Positions 1 to 12,916 of a stretch of 64,000 nt of DNA are shown here, piece by piece (within the stretch, counting starts at the first letter, position 1; each line of letters begins with the position of its first letter). This DNA is from Chloroflexota bacterium. GTDB lineage: Bacteria > Chloroflexota > UBA6077 > FW602-bin22 > CADDYW01. Position numbers and translations under genes: made by a program. The notes under the pieces were generated by a model that searched no databases, was not told the origin of the DNA, and worked only from the letters and a program-made list of their open reading frames with translations. Where the stretch lies: positions 1-64,000 of the forward strand of contig CADDYW010000001.1 in assembly GCA_902810745.1 (NCBI GenBank). The letters run 5' to 3'.

Positions 1-845
1 TTCCCTTCACGTTCACAAAGTTGGTGCGTGGCTGCGTGCCGAGGAAGTGCTCTTGACCGTCGTGGGTCGTCGGCTCCTTCAAATATAGACGAACAATCGG
101 GGTGACGACAAGCAGTTGTCGCGCACCTGCCGAGAGAGGATCATCACCCGACTTCCTGGTGCCGGTTCAGTGAGATTTTCGAAAGGCGAGACGAAGATCA
201 CCTTGATAGCAATCAGGCACACGGTCGAGTGTGGTGGTGCGCGTGACATCGGAACGACTGATGATCTTGTGATCTTGCGGGAGTTTCCCGTGGCTGCTGG
301 CTCCCGGCGAAAGGTCGGGGCTGGAGATAGACGCCGAGGAGCGAAAGCCAGGATCGATTCACCGTCGGTAGCCTTTCACCACGCCTCCTTCCAATGGCTG
401 GATCTGGAGGCTGGTAGATCGCGTTCGGCGTGACTGCGCCATCGGCGGCTCGATAGATCTTTGCGTTCGCGAGTAAGACTGAACCATTGGTTCGGCCGGC
501 CAGTATGACATGTTCTGCGGCAACGGCGTGCCGAGGCGGGACAATCGGATCCCGCTCCGTCACGCGAGGTGCCTGCGGCGCGCGGGGCGCGTCCGACATT
601 CACCGTCCCGCGAGACCCAACACTGGGGTCCCATCGGATCGTGAACGCGTGCCAGTTCCGGAACGACGGGGGTCACTGCGTCTCGTCCGTGGTTGTGTTC
701 GACGTCATCCTTACGAGGGCGCTGGATGATGCCGACAGGAGCCTGGGTCGTCGACCCGAGGCCGGGCTCGACCGACGGGTAACAAAATACCCTCGTGCGC
801 GGACCGTCCAACAAGGGACGGCTCGCCAGGAGGGTAATCGCGGGG
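1..845. other. Left-edge region without a recognisable gene
   Basis: I recognise no protein or RNA gene here. Open frames exist on both strands, but none gives a familiar motif and their compositions look random. On the minus strand one frame stays open from about position 170 to the window edge and could be the start of a gene lying to the left. A promoter-like pair (minus strand, -35 TTGTCG at 111-106 and -10 TATATT at 87-82, spacer 18) points the same way. Without the flanking sequence this cannot be decided. Confidence 0.4.
82..111 (-). promoter_or_regulatory. Possible promoter reading out of the left edge
   Basis: On the minus strand TTGTCG (111-106) and TATATT (87-82) are 18 bases apart. 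An AAGGAG stretch follows within a few bases, but no ATG/GTG sits at the right distance, so any gene served would begin near or beyond position 1. Confidence 0.25.
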
Positions 846-919
846 TACCCCCAGCCGGATTCGAACCGGCGATCTTCACCTTGAAAGGGTGATGTCCTAG
901 GCCACTAGACGATGGGGGC
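846..919 (-). tRNA. tRNA-Glu (anticodon TTC)
   Basis: Reading the minus strand, a full cloverleaf is visible. The 7-bp acceptor stem closes with one G-T pair. The D arm and TTCGAAT T-loop are normal, and the anticodon loop CTTTCAA gives TTC. The 3' CCA is not encoded, since the discriminator A is followed by CCCCG. It lies downstream of 5S rRNA, but a terminator-like hairpin and a separate promoter lie between the two, so it is probably its own transcription unit. Confidence 0.95.
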
Positions 920-934
920 AGATTGACCGCATAT

Positions 935-964
935 AGTATACCAAAAGAGAACCCATCGACGCAA
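935..964 (-). promoter_or_regulatory. Promoter of tRNA-Glu
   Basis: Minus strand -35 TTGCGT (964-959) and -10 TATACT (940-935) with an 18-base spacer. Transcription would begin only about 9 bases before the tRNA 5' end at 919. The -35 box lies inside the loop of the upstream rRNA terminator hairpin. Confidence 0.6.
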
Positions 965-977
965 ACTGCCGATGGGT
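941..977 (-). terminator. Intrinsic terminator after 5S rRNA
   Basis: On the minus strand an 8-bp stem (977-970 pairing with 958-951, ACCCATCG with CGATGGGT) encloses an 11-base loop and is followed by TCTCTTTT. It is placed just after the 5S gene, so it probably ends the rRNA operon transcript. Confidence 0.65.
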
Positions 978-987
978 CAAAACAAAG

Positions 988-1110
988 CTTCCTGGCAGTG
1001 ACCTATTTTACCGGCGGGTTGCCCCGCCAGAATCGTCGGCGCTGCGGCCTTTCACGACCGTGTTCGGGATGGGAACGGGTGGGGCGACCGCGCTGCAACC
1101 ACCAGGAAGC
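988..1110 (-). rRNA. 5S ribosomal RNA
   Basis: The minus strand carries the 5S signature CCCGTTCCCATCCCGAACAC, with complementary termini CTTCCTGG and CCAGGAAG that form helix I. Ends are estimated from the pairing of the two termini. It follows 23S rRNA in the usual 16S-23S-5S order. Confidence 0.93.
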
Positions 1111-1124
1111 GTTACCGGATTTCC

Positions 1125-1183
1125 GGAGGAAAGTGAATGAACAGCGGGATCAGGGGGAGAGGTCACGAGAGCGAGGGCGCGTG
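1125..1183 (-). other. 23S rRNA processing stalk, 3' half
   Basis: The sequence just beyond the 23S 3' end is largely complementary to 4171-4226 just before the 23S 5' end. It includes an uninterrupted match covering CGCGCCCTCGCTCT. In bacteria this pairing forms the double-stranded stalk cut by RNase III. Confidence 0.7.
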
Positions 1184-1184
1184 G

Positions 1185-4170
<2,986 letters not shown>

Positions 4171-4226
4171 CGCGACGCGCCCTCGCTCTTGCGATCTCTC
4201 GTACGCCTGATCTCGCTGTTCACTTG
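4171..4226 (-). other. 23S rRNA processing stalk, 5' half
   Basis: Leader segment immediately before 23S, complementary with few mismatches to 1125-1183 beyond the 23S 3' end. The pairing supports the chosen 23S ends. Confidence 0.7.
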
Positions 4227-4304
4227 GTAACGTGCACCACGACGTGCTACCAGCCCCGTCCGCAACCACCTGGCCCCGGACTTGGCACCCCGCACGACGT
4301 GGGG

Positions 4305-4377
4305 TGGAGATGAGGGGATTCGAACCCCTGCCCTCCTCCGTGCAAGGGAGGCGCTCTCCCAGCTGAGCTACATCCCC
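4305..4377 (-). tRNA. tRNA-Ala (anticodon TGC)
   Basis: Minus-strand cloverleaf in the 16S-23S spacer: acceptor GGGGATG pairs with CATCTCC, the D arm is AGCTCAGCTGGGAGAGC, the anticodon is TGC and the T-loop is TTCGAAT. CCA is not encoded. Its position next to 23S is the usual one in an Ile-Ala spacer. Confidence 0.96.
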
Positions 4378-4410
4378 AGCGGTCCCTCCGTCTCGCCCCC
4401 TCGCACCCGG

Positions 4411-4484
4411 TGGGCCTTTCTGGACTCGAACCAGAGACCTCAGTCTTATCAGGACTGCGCTCTCACCAGCTGAGCTAAAGGCCC
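4411..4484 (-). tRNA. tRNA-Ile (anticodon GAT)
   Basis: Minus-strand cloverleaf in the 16S-23S spacer: acceptor GGGCCTT pairs with AAGGCCC, the anticodon loop CTGATAA gives GAT, and the T-loop is TTCGAGT. CCA is not encoded. It lies between 16S and tRNA-Ala. Confidence 0.96.
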
Positions 4485-4501
4485 TCGGGGCCCCTTCCCC
4501 G

Positions 4502-4521
4502 CTGAAGAGTGACAGGAAAGC
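4502..4521 (-). other. 16S rRNA processing stalk, 3' half
   Basis: Twenty bases beyond the 16S 3' end are the exact reverse complement of 6237-6256 in the 16S leader. This perfect 20-bp pairing would loop out the 16S precursor as an RNase III substrate. Confidence 0.8.
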
Positions 4522-4659
4522 CAGAGACAGGCTCCATCCAGGGCACGCCCTGGATGATCGACCTGGAAGTGCCGCCCGCGCCCAGACGGTCGGCGGTGCC
4601 GCGGGGATTCTCCCCGCGACAGCCCAGCCCTCCGCCGTGGCACGGCGGGTACTCCCTAG

Positions 4660-6161
<1,502 letters not shown>

Positions 6162-6236
6162 TCCAGAGTAAGCTTTCCCTTACTCCTCCGTCCAGTCGAG
6201 TGTCCCCACTCGACCGTCACGCTCTCCGTTGGCTCC

Positions 6237-6256
6237 GCTTTCCTGTCACTCTTCAG
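6237..6256 (-). other. 16S rRNA processing stalk, 5' half
   Basis: Leader segment exactly complementary to 4502-4521 in the spacer after 16S (CTGAAGAGTGACAGG and its complement). Together they form the 16S precursor stem. Confidence 0.8.
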
Positions 6257-6299
6257 TTGGTAAGGTGCCCCGCGTGCCCCCCACCGAGCACACCCCCTG

Positions 6300-6328
6300 A
6301 GTATACCCGGTGCTGCTGCCCGCGTCAA
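6300..6328 (-). promoter_or_regulatory. rRNA operon promoter P2
   Basis: Minus strand -35 TTGACG (6328-6323), 17-base spacer, -10 TATACT (6305-6300). It is the downstream member of a tandem pair and lies before the 16S leader stem. Confidence 0.75.
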
Positions 6329-6426
6329 GGATTCGCAGCGCCCAAACCGCTCTCGTCTCTGACTGTTCCAGCAAAACGGGGGTCGGTCGCCACGCTACGA
6401 CGGGGACTTTGGTCGCAGCACTAAAA

Positions 6427-6455
6427 ACTATACTACATCGGCGCGCACATGTCAA
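6427..6455 (-). promoter_or_regulatory. rRNA operon promoter P1
   Basis: Minus strand -35 TTGACA (6455-6450, perfect consensus), 17-base spacer, -10 TATAGT (6432-6427). The -35 box starts one base after the recR stop codon. Tandem promoters are typical of rRNA operons. Confidence 0.8.
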
Positions 6456-7061
6456 CTACATTTCTCGGCGACCTTCGAGCGCCCGAATCAAGGTCACCTC
6501 GTCAGCATACTCCAGGTCGCCCCCGACCGGTAGCCCCCGCGCCAGACGCGTCACACGCATGCCCAGCGGCCGCAGCAGCCCATGCAGATACATCGCGGTT
6601 GCCTCGCCTTCCAGGTTTGGATTCGTCGCCAGTACGATCTCCTTGACCTGGTCTCGACTGACACGCGCGAGTAGCTCGTGGACCCGCAGCTCCTCCGGAC
6701 CGATCCCATCCACCGGCGAAATCGCTCCGTGCAGAACGTGATAGAGCCCCTTGTACGTGCGCGTTCGCTCCAGCGCGAGCACATCCAGAGGTTCCTCGAC
6801 GACGCAGATGGTCTGGTGATCCCGCTCCGGGTTCCGGCACAGTGCACACGGGTCTTCTTCGGTGATGTTGAAGCACTGCGAGCAAAAGATCGTCCGCTCC
6901 TTCAGACGAATCAACGCCTCGGCAAGCGAACGGCTTTGCTCGGCCGGAGCTCGCAGCAGAAAGTACGTCAGCCGCTGCGCTGTCTTCGGACCGATCCCCG
7001 GCAAACGGTTGAACTCTTCGATCAGCCGCGCCACCGGCTCGGCGGTCGCCTCGGTAAACAC
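6456..7061 (-). CDS. recR: Recombination mediator protein RecR
   Basis: RecR, 201 aa, the usual length. It works with RecF/RecO to load RecA on single-stranded gaps during repair. Residues 1-50 hold the helix-hairpin-helix region with the LPGIGPKTAQR motif. A four-cysteine zinc finger follows (C60, C63, C72, C75), then a Toprim domain from about residue 83 with VVEEP near its start. The start is GTG, about 20 bases from a minus-strand TATAAT, so the leader is very short and no clear Shine-Dalgarno is seen. It lies directly upstream of the rRNA operon promoters and is divergent from fabF. No dnaX or YbaB gene is next to it, unlike many genomes. Confidence 0.95.
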   Translation of the reverse strand: MFTEATAEPVARLIEEFNRLPGIGPKTAQRLTYFLLRAPAEQSRSLAEALIRLKERTIFCSQCFNITEEDPCALCRNPERDHQTICVVEEPLDVLALERTRTYKGLYHVLHGAISPVDGIGPEELRVHELLARVSRDQVKEIVLATNPNLEGEATAMYLHGLLRPLGMRVTRLARGLPVGGDLEYADEVTLIRALEGRREM

Positions 7062-7081
7062 GATACTCGCCTCCAGCCGAA

Positions 7082-7109
7082 ATTATACCTGATACCCAGC
7101 CGAATCCAA
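7082..7109 (-). promoter_or_regulatory. Putative recR promoter
   Basis: Minus-strand TATAAT (7087-7082) with a weaker TTGGAT (7109-7104) 16 bases upstream, ending about 20 bases before the recR start. Confidence 0.5.
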
Positions 7110-7141
7110 GAGCACCGGTGACGTTGGTGCTCCGCTGACGG

Positions 7142-7170
7142 TTGCGCTCGCCTAGCGACCTGCCTATAAT
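7142..7170 (+). promoter_or_regulatory. fabF-rnc-smc promoter
   Basis: TTGCGC (7142-7147), 17-base spacer, TATAAT (7165-7170), about 58 bases before the fabF GTG. The same TTGCGC/T -35 variant precedes tRNA-Lys and tRNA-Glu. Confidence 0.7.
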
Positions 7171-7228
7171 ACGGAGCCGGTACCGGATACGCTCGAGCGT
7201 GGGCTGCCGGGTCATACCAGGAGGATAG

Positions 7229-8470
7229 GTGACTCACCGGGTCGTCGTTACTGGAATGGGTGCGGTTACCCCGCTGGGTCTCGACGTTCCGTCCACGTGG
7301 GAGGCTCTTCTTGCCGGGCGTTCCGGTGCCGCCCCGATTACTCGCTTCGATACCGAGGGCTTCGAGACCCGGATCGCGTGCGAGGTCAAGAATTTCGATC
7401 CTGGTCAGTACCTTGATCGCAAAGAAGCCCGCCGTATGGATCGGTATACGCATTACGCGATCGCCGCCACGAGCGAGGCACTACGCGACGCGGACCTGAC
7501 GATCACCCCCCGGAACGCCGACGATATCGGGATCATCATCGGCAGCGGAATCGGCGGCATCGAGACACTCGGCCAGCAGTTCAAAGTCCTGTTCGACAAG
7601 GGGCCCAGTCGAATCAGCCCATTCCTCTGTACGATGATGATCGGAAACATGGCGGCCGGTCACGCGTCGATTGTCTTTGGGATGCGTGGGCCCAACTATG
7701 GGACGGTGTCAGCCTGCGCAAGTGGCGCGCACGCGATCGGCGAAGCGTTCGAGACGGTCCGCCGTGGTGTCTCGCCGGTGATGGTCGCGGGGGGTGCCGA
7801 GGCACCGGTCGTTCCCATTGGAATCGGCTCCTTCAACTCGATGCGAGCGCTCTCGACGCGCAACGACGAGCCCGAGAAGGCCAGTCGCCCCTTCGACGCC
7901 GAGCGCGACGGATTCGTCATCGGCGAGGGAGCGGGAATCCTGGTCCTCGAAGAGCTCGACTACGCCCGTGCACGCGGCGCGCGAATCTACGGCGAGATCG
8001 TCGGCTACGGTGCAACGGGCGACGCCTGCCACGTCACGGCACCGGCCGAGGGTGGAGCCGGCGCGGCAAAAGCCATGCTCCGGGCGCTCCAGGAAGCGGG
8101 CCTATCGCCTGACGACGTGGACTACATCAACGCCCACGGGACGTCGACGCCGCTGAATGACAAGGCCGAGACCAGCGCGATCAAGCACGTCTTCGGCGAA
8201 AGGAGCTATCGCCTGGCTGTCAGCTCGACGAAGTCCATGACCGGTCACCTCCTCGGAGCGGCGGGTGCCGTGGAAGCAATCATCTGCCTGCTCGCGATTC
8301 GTGATGGCATCGTTCCTCCGACGATCAATCAGGAGTATCCTGATCCTGATTGCGATCTCGACTACGTCCCGAATGTTGCTCGTCGGCAGCGGGTCAGGGT
8401 CGCGCTCTCCAACTCCCTCGGCTTCGGAGGACACAACGCGACGCTGATCGTCCGCGCCTGGGAAGGATAG
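7229..8470 (+). CDS. fabF: Beta-ketoacyl-ACP synthase II (FabF)
   Basis: FabF, 413 aa, condenses malonyl-ACP with acyl-ACP in fatty acid elongation. The catalytic triad matches the E. coli numbering exactly: Cys163 (SACASGAH), His303 (NAHGTSTPLND) and His340 (TGHLLGAAGAVE). The start is GTG with AGGAGG at 7219-7224. It is the first gene of a probable operon with rnc (14 bases downstream) and smc. No acpP or other fab gene is adjacent, which differs from the common fab cluster, but the rnc-smc link after a fatty-acid gene is common in bacteria. Confidence 0.97.
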   Translation: MTHRVVVTGMGAVTPLGLDVPSTWEALLAGRSGAAPITRFDTEGFETRIACEVKNFDPGQYLDRKEARRMDRYTHYAIAATSEALRDADLTITPRNADDIGIIIGSGIGGIETLGQQFKVLFDKGPSRISPFLCTMMIGNMAAGHASIVFGMRGPNYGTVSACASGAHAIGEAFETVRRGVSPVMVAGGAEAPVVPIGIGSFNSMRALSTRNDEPEKASRPFDAERDGFVIGEGAGILVLEELDYARARGARIYGEIVGYGATGDACHVTAPAEGGAGAAKAMLRALQEAGLSPDDVDYINAHGTSTPLNDKAETSAIKHVFGERSYRLAVSSTKSMTGHLLGAAGAVEAIICLLAIRDGIVPPTINQEYPDPDCDLDYVPNVARRQRVRVALSNSLGFGGHNATLIVRAWEG

Positions 8471-8483
8471 CAGAGGAGGTCCG

Positions 8484-9185
8484 ATCGACGTCGTCAGCAG
8501 CGCAGAGAAGCTGATTGGGATCCACTTCAAGAATCCGGCCCTCCTCGAGCAGGCGCTGGTTCATCGCTCGTACCTCAACGAGAACCCCGAGTTTCACCTC
8601 GGATCGAACGAGCGTCTGGAGTACCTCGGCGACGCAGTCCTTGGGCTGATCGTCTCCGATTATCTCTTCGCCCGGTTCCCCGATGCTCCGGAGGGCGTGC
8701 TTACCGCGCTCCGGTCGGCGCTGGTGCGGGCTCCGACGCTCGGACGCGTGGCTCGTAGCCTTGGACTGGGCGATCTGCTCTACCTCAGCCGCGGCGAGGT
8801 CGAAGCCGGGGGCCGCTTGCGACGCCGTTTGCTGGCTCAAGCGCTGGAGGCACTTGTCGGTGCGGTCTACCTTGATCAAGGGTTGGACGTCACCCGTCAC
8901 TTCGTCCTACGCCTGCTGCAGCCGGAGGCTGAACGTCTGGAACGAGAGCAGCCACTGACCGACGCCAAGTCGTACCTTCAGCAGCTTACCCAGGCCCGCA
9001 CCGGATCTCGCCCCGCGTATTACGTCATCTCGACGACTGGGCCTGGCCACCGGCCGCACTTCGTCGTCGAGGTGCGTCTCGACGATCAGGTTCTTGGCAC
9101 CGGCGAGGGCGACAAGAAGCAAGAGGCAGAACAGGCCGCGGCGCGCCAGGCTCTCCAAAACTGGCCATCCGCGAATCAGACGTGA
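8484..9185 (+). CDS. rnc: Ribonuclease III with non-canonical start
   Basis: RNase III, about 233 aa, a double-strand-specific endonuclease that matures rRNA. The signature [12 protein letters not shown] (about residues 42-53, catalytic E46 and D50) is intact. The C-terminal double-stranded RNA-binding domain runs from about residue 155 ([11 protein letters not shown]) to the end. No ATG, GTG or TTG lies in frame between the in-frame stop at 8445 and the signature; the first is the GTG at 8697, which would remove it. I place the start at ATC 8484, after GAGGAGG (8473-8479). In the second metal-binding motif the usual ADxxEA reads AQALEA, so Asp is replaced by Gln119 while E122 is kept. It lies between fabF and smc. 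Confidence 0.88.
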   Translation: MDVVSSAEKLIGIHFKNPALLEQALVHRSYLNENPEFHLGSNERLEYLGDAVLGLIVSDYLFARFPDAPEGVLTALRSALVRAPTLGRVARSLGLGDLLYLSRGEVEAGGRLRRRLLAQALEALVGAVYLDQGLDVTRHFVLRLLQPEAERLEREQPLTDAKSYLQQLTQARTGSRPAYYVISTTGPGHRPHFVVEVRLDDQVLGTGEGDKKQEAEQAAARQALQNWPSANQT

Positions 9186-9198
9186 CTGTTGACGTAGC

Positions 9199-12100
9199 GT
9201 GTACCTGAAGGCCGTTACCATCCAGGGGTTCAAGACCTTCTCCCAGCGATCCGAGTTCGTCTTCCAGCCTGGCATCACCGCCATCGTCGGGCCCAACGGC
9301 AGCGGTAAGAGTAACTTCGCCGATGCGATTCGCTGGGTGCTCGGCGAGCAGAGTCTCCGTTCCCTTCGAGGGCGTCGTACCGAGGATATCCTCTTCGCGG
9401 GGGGCTCGGGGCGTCCGCCCGCCGGGATGGCGGAGGTCACTCTTCTCTTTGACAACGCCGAGCAAGCGCTCGACCTGCCGTACACCGAAGTGACGATCAC
9501 GCGACGGGCCTATCGATCTGGCGAGAACGAGTACCTTCTGAATCGAGAGCGAGTGCGATTGCGCGACGTCTCGGATCTCCTCGGACGGATGAGTCTGGGA
9601 ATCGACGGATTCGCGCTGGTCGGACAGGGCACGGTCGATGCCGCGCTCAGCCTGCGAGCAGAGGATCGACGCGAGCTGATCGAGCACGCAGCCGCCATCG
9701 GCCATCTCTACACGCGCCTTGACGATGCACGAAGTCGCCTGGTCAGCGCGCAGCAGAACCTGGTGCGAGTCGAAGACCTGATCTCGGAGATATCCCCTCG
9801 TCTCCGATCGCTCGAGCGGCAGGTTCGCCAGGCGCGTGAGCGCGAAGCGCTGCAGATGGAGCTTGCCCGCGGGCTGATCCGCTGGTACGCGCACCTCTGG
9901 GCCGGGCCGTCGGCGCGGCGCCATCAGGCGGTCATGGACCGAGACGGGGCACGCGGGGAGCTCGAACGCGCAGCCGTTGAGCGGGAAGGCAGTGAGCTGG
10001 CCCTCCGTCGGGCACAGGACTGTCGGGCTCGAATCGAGCAAGAGTTCAAAGCTGCATCCGATCGACTGACCCGTCTCCACGCAGCGCTGGCCTCCCTCGA
10101 CCAGGCCACGACCCTCGATCGCGCCCGAATTAGCCAGCTTCGCTCGACCAGGGAGGAATACCAGGCTATCCTCGCCCAGAATCAGCACGATGCCGAGCGC
10201 GAGCAGGTGAACCTGGAAGCCCTGGCCGGAGAACGTTCCACCCTGGTCGCCAAGCTCGGCGACGCCCAGGATGCCCTCGAAGCCGCCGAGCAGCGCGCTG
10301 GAGATTGGGCGGCCAGGCGTGCGGCAGTCGATCGTTCAATGCAGGAGGCGCGCCGTCTCCAGACTCGCGCCGAAGCCCAGCGCGCGGCCGCATCTGCACG
10401 ACTTCAGGCCGCACAGGATCGCCTCTCCCGCAGCGAGCAAGTACTCGTCGATCAGACAGATCGGATCGCAAGCCTCGAAGCCGAGGCGCGTCGGCACGAT
10501 CAGCACGTCGCAGAGCACCGCGAAACCGCGGACGCTGCCCGACGCACCCTTGAAGACCTGGCCGTGGAGCGGGCTCGCGTCTCGGTCGATTTGGAACGCG
10601 CGCAATCGGAGGTGGCCCAGCGGCAGGGGCGGGTTGCCGACATTGATCGCGATCTCCATTCCCTGCGCGCTCGCCTGGAGGCGCTCGAGCAGCTGGAGAC
10701 TTCCGGGGCAGGCTACTTCGCGGGGGTCCGCGCTGTCCTCCAGGCCGCGAACGGCCACGGCCCGGTCCATCTCGACGGAATCGTCGGCGTCGTCGCAAAG
10801 CTGATCGAGGTCAGTCCCGACAAGGAGCTTGCGATCGAGACCGCGCTCGGCAGCCATCTGCAGGACATCGTCGTGCAGCGATGGGCTGATGCCGAGGCGG
10901 CGATCGCTCACCTGAAGAAGCACGGGGCGGGACGCGCAACGTTCCTTCCCTTAGACACGCTCCGGCCGGCGCGTCGCTCTGCTCCTCCCGAGAGTCCCGG
11001 GCTCCTGGGCGTCGCTTCTGCGCTCGTCCACGTTGCACCACGCTTTCAGGTCGTCAGTGATTTTCTCCTCGGACAGACGCTGGTCGTTGAAAACCTCGCG
11101 GTTGCCCGCTCGATTCTCCCCCAATGCGCTCCTTTCTGGCAGATCGTGACGCTGGAAGGCGAGATCACCCGCCCGACCGGTGTGGTAACCGGAGGATCGG
11201 CAAGCCAATCACGAGGAGCCCTCGCGCGCCACCGCGAGCTGCGAACGATTCGGAGGCTCGTCGCCGAGCGGGAGCGAGAGCGCGAACAAGCGGTAGCCTC
11301 ACTTGCGGCATCGCGGGAGACTGCCGAGGCTATCTCCTCGCACATCGCCGAGCTCGATCGTGCAAAGCGCGTCGCCGAAGAGCGGCACCGCCACGCCTCG
11401 CGATTGCTTCTCGAGGCAACGCAGGATAGCCAGCGAGCTGCTCACGCCCTGGCGCTGCGTCGTGACGAGCTGAAGCGATTGTTGGCCGAGCGGGCCACGG
11501 CGGAACACGAGGTCGTCGAGTCACGTTCGGCGCTCGAGAAGGCCGAGCACGCCTGCGCCTCGGCCGCCAACGATCTCGCGACCGTCGAGCGCGAGCGTGA
11601 ACTGCTCGAGCGTGACCTCGGAGACAGCATCGCGACGCTCGCGTCGAAGCGCTCCGAGTGCAACACCCTGCGCGAGCGCCTGGCCACCGTCGAGGCAGCC
11701 CTTGCCCAGGCAGCCGATCGACAGAGACGAATTGAATCTCACGCGCGGGAGACCCGGGCAAAACTGGCGGACATGGATGGCGTTATCGCCGATCTTGAGC
11801 AGTCGCTGGCACGCCGGCTGGTCGAACGTCGTACGGTCGCAGACGACCTGGCAGCAGCAGAGCAATCCGAGGCAAGCCTTCGGACCGAACTGGACCGCGT
11901 GAAGGAGGCGGAACGCGCGGCGGAAGGAGCTTGCCGTCGCTGGGAGCTTGCCGAGCGTGAGACGACCTCGCGCCTCCAGGACGCCGAGCGACGCCTTCAG
12001 CTTGCCGATGCCGAGCTGGACGGGCTTCGCCAGCAGGTGCTACTCGAGCTAGGACCAGTAGACGATCAGGCACTCGGGCAAGGTGAGCTTCGCGCGATGC

Positions 12101-12792
12101 CCCCCGAGGGCCCTCCAGTCGTCGCCAAGATCGAGACTTTACCCGAGGCCGAACGCCTCCGCAGCCGCCTGGATTCCCTGCGCAGCCGGCTCCGTGGCCT
12201 GCCGATCATGAGGGATGCCGTTACCGAATATGAATCGGCTCGCTCCCGATTCGACTTTCTCAGCGCACAGGCTGCTGATCTCCGACGCACGATCACAATG
12301 CTACACGAGACCATCGACGAGACGAGATCGACGATGAGCGCGCGCTTCGACGAGACCTTTGCCACTGTCTCGGCGGCATTCGCGCGGCGATTTGTCGAGC
12401 TCTTCGGGGGAGGCTGCGCGCGTCTCGTCCTGGAAGGTGAGGACGACGATGCAGCGGGCATCGAGGTGATTGCCCAGCCACCCGGAAAGCGAGCGAATAG
12501 CCTGGCGATGCTCTCCGGTGGGGAACGCGCTCTGACCGCCGCTGCCCTGCTGTTTGCCCTGATCGAAGCAAACCCGCCGCCTTTCTGCGTGCTCGACGAG
12601 GTCGACGCCGCGCTCGACGAGAGTAACGTCGGTCGCTTCTGCTCGGCCCTGCAAGGCCTGAGTGAGCGGACCCAGTTCATCGTCATCACCCACAACCGCC
12701 GAACGATGGAGGCCGCGGCGCGGATCTATGGGCTCGCCCTCGAGAACCGGTGCGAAACGCGGGTGCTGGCGGTGCAGCTATCCGGGACCTGA
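9199..12792 (+). CDS. smc: Chromosome segregation protein SMC
   Basis: SMC, 1197 aa, the normal length. It is the ATPase that compacts and separates chromosomes with ScpA/ScpB. Walker A GPNGSGKS is at about residue 32. Long coiled coils flank a hinge at roughly residues 500-650 ([13 protein letters not shown] onward). The ABC signature LSGGERAL is near residue 1104, followed by Walker B with [12 protein letters not shown]. The start is GTG 14 bases after rnc. The fabF-rnc-smc order suggests cotranscription. ftsY, often next, is absent here. Confidence 0.96.
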   Translation: MYLKAVTIQGFKTFSQRSEFVFQPGITAIVGPNGSGKSNFADAIRWVLGEQSLRSLRGRRTEDILFAGGSGRPPAGMAEVTLLFDNAEQALDLPYTEVTITRRAYRSGENEYLLNRERVRLRDVSDLLGRMSLGIDGFALVGQGTVDAALSLRAEDRRELIEHAAAIGHLYTRLDDARSRLVSAQQNLVRVEDLISEISPRLRSLERQVRQAREREALQMELARGLIRWYAHLWAGPSARRHQAVMDRDGARGELERAAVEREGSELALRRAQDCRARIEQEFKAASDRLTRLHAALASLDQATTLDRARISQLRSTREEYQAILAQNQHDAEREQVNLEALAGERSTLVAKLGDAQDALEAAEQRAGDWAARRAAVDRSMQEARRLQTRAEAQRAAASARLQAAQDRLSRSEQVLVDQTDRIASLEAEARRHDQHVAEHRETADAARRTLEDLAVERARVSVDLERAQSEVAQRQGRVADIDRDLHSLRARLEALEQLETSGAGYFAGVRAVLQAANGHGPVHLDGIVGVVAKLIEVSPDKELAIETALGSHLQDIVVQRWADAEAAIAHLKKHGAGRATFLPLDTLRPARRSAPPESPGLLGVASALVHVAPRFQVVSDFLLGQTLVVENLAVARSILPQCAPFWQIVTLEGEITRPTGVVTGGSASQSRGALARHRELRTIRRLVAEREREREQAVASLAASRETAEAISSHIAELDRAKRVAEERHRHASRLLLEATQDSQRAAHALALRRDELKRLLAERATAEHEVVESRSALEKAEHACASAANDLATVERERELLERDLGDSIATLASKRSECNTLRERLATVEAALAQAADRQRRIESHARETRAKLADMDGVIADLEQSLARRLVERRTVADDLAAAEQSEASLRTELDRVKEAERAAEGACRRWELAERETTSRLQDAERRLQLADAELDGLRQQVLLELGPVDDQALGQGELRAMPPEGPPVVAKIETLPEAERLRSRLDSLRSRLRGLPIMRDAVTEYESARSRFDFLSAQAADLRRTITMLHETIDETRSTMSARFDETFATVSAAFARRFVELFGGGCARLVLEGEDDDAAGIEVIAQPPGKRANSLAMLSGGERALTAAALLFALIEANPPPFCVLDEVDAALDESNVGRFCSALQGLSERTQFIVITHNRRTMEAAARIYGLALENRCETRVLAVQLSGT

Positions 12793-12878
12793 AGCAGGCA
12801 TCCGGCCATCTGGCATAAGAAGTGCGACAAATACAGGCGAGATAACATAAAAGCGCCGACTGGCTACCGACCGTGTGC

Positions 12879-12884
12879 TATAAT
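12879..12884 (+). promoter_or_regulatory. dnaE promoter -10 box
   Basis: TATAAT at 12879-12884, 32 bases before the dnaE ATG. The -35 position (12856-12861, CCGACT) matches consensus poorly, so only the -10 box is firm. Confidence 0.5.
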
Positions 12885-12916
12885 CTGGCCGCCTTCACCT
12901 ACTCTCTGGGGTTCCG

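Noticed and set aside
9025-10188. 387-codon minus-strand frame inside smc and rnc
   Set aside because: Shadow of two well-supported plus-strand genes. High GC third positions keep opposite frames open.
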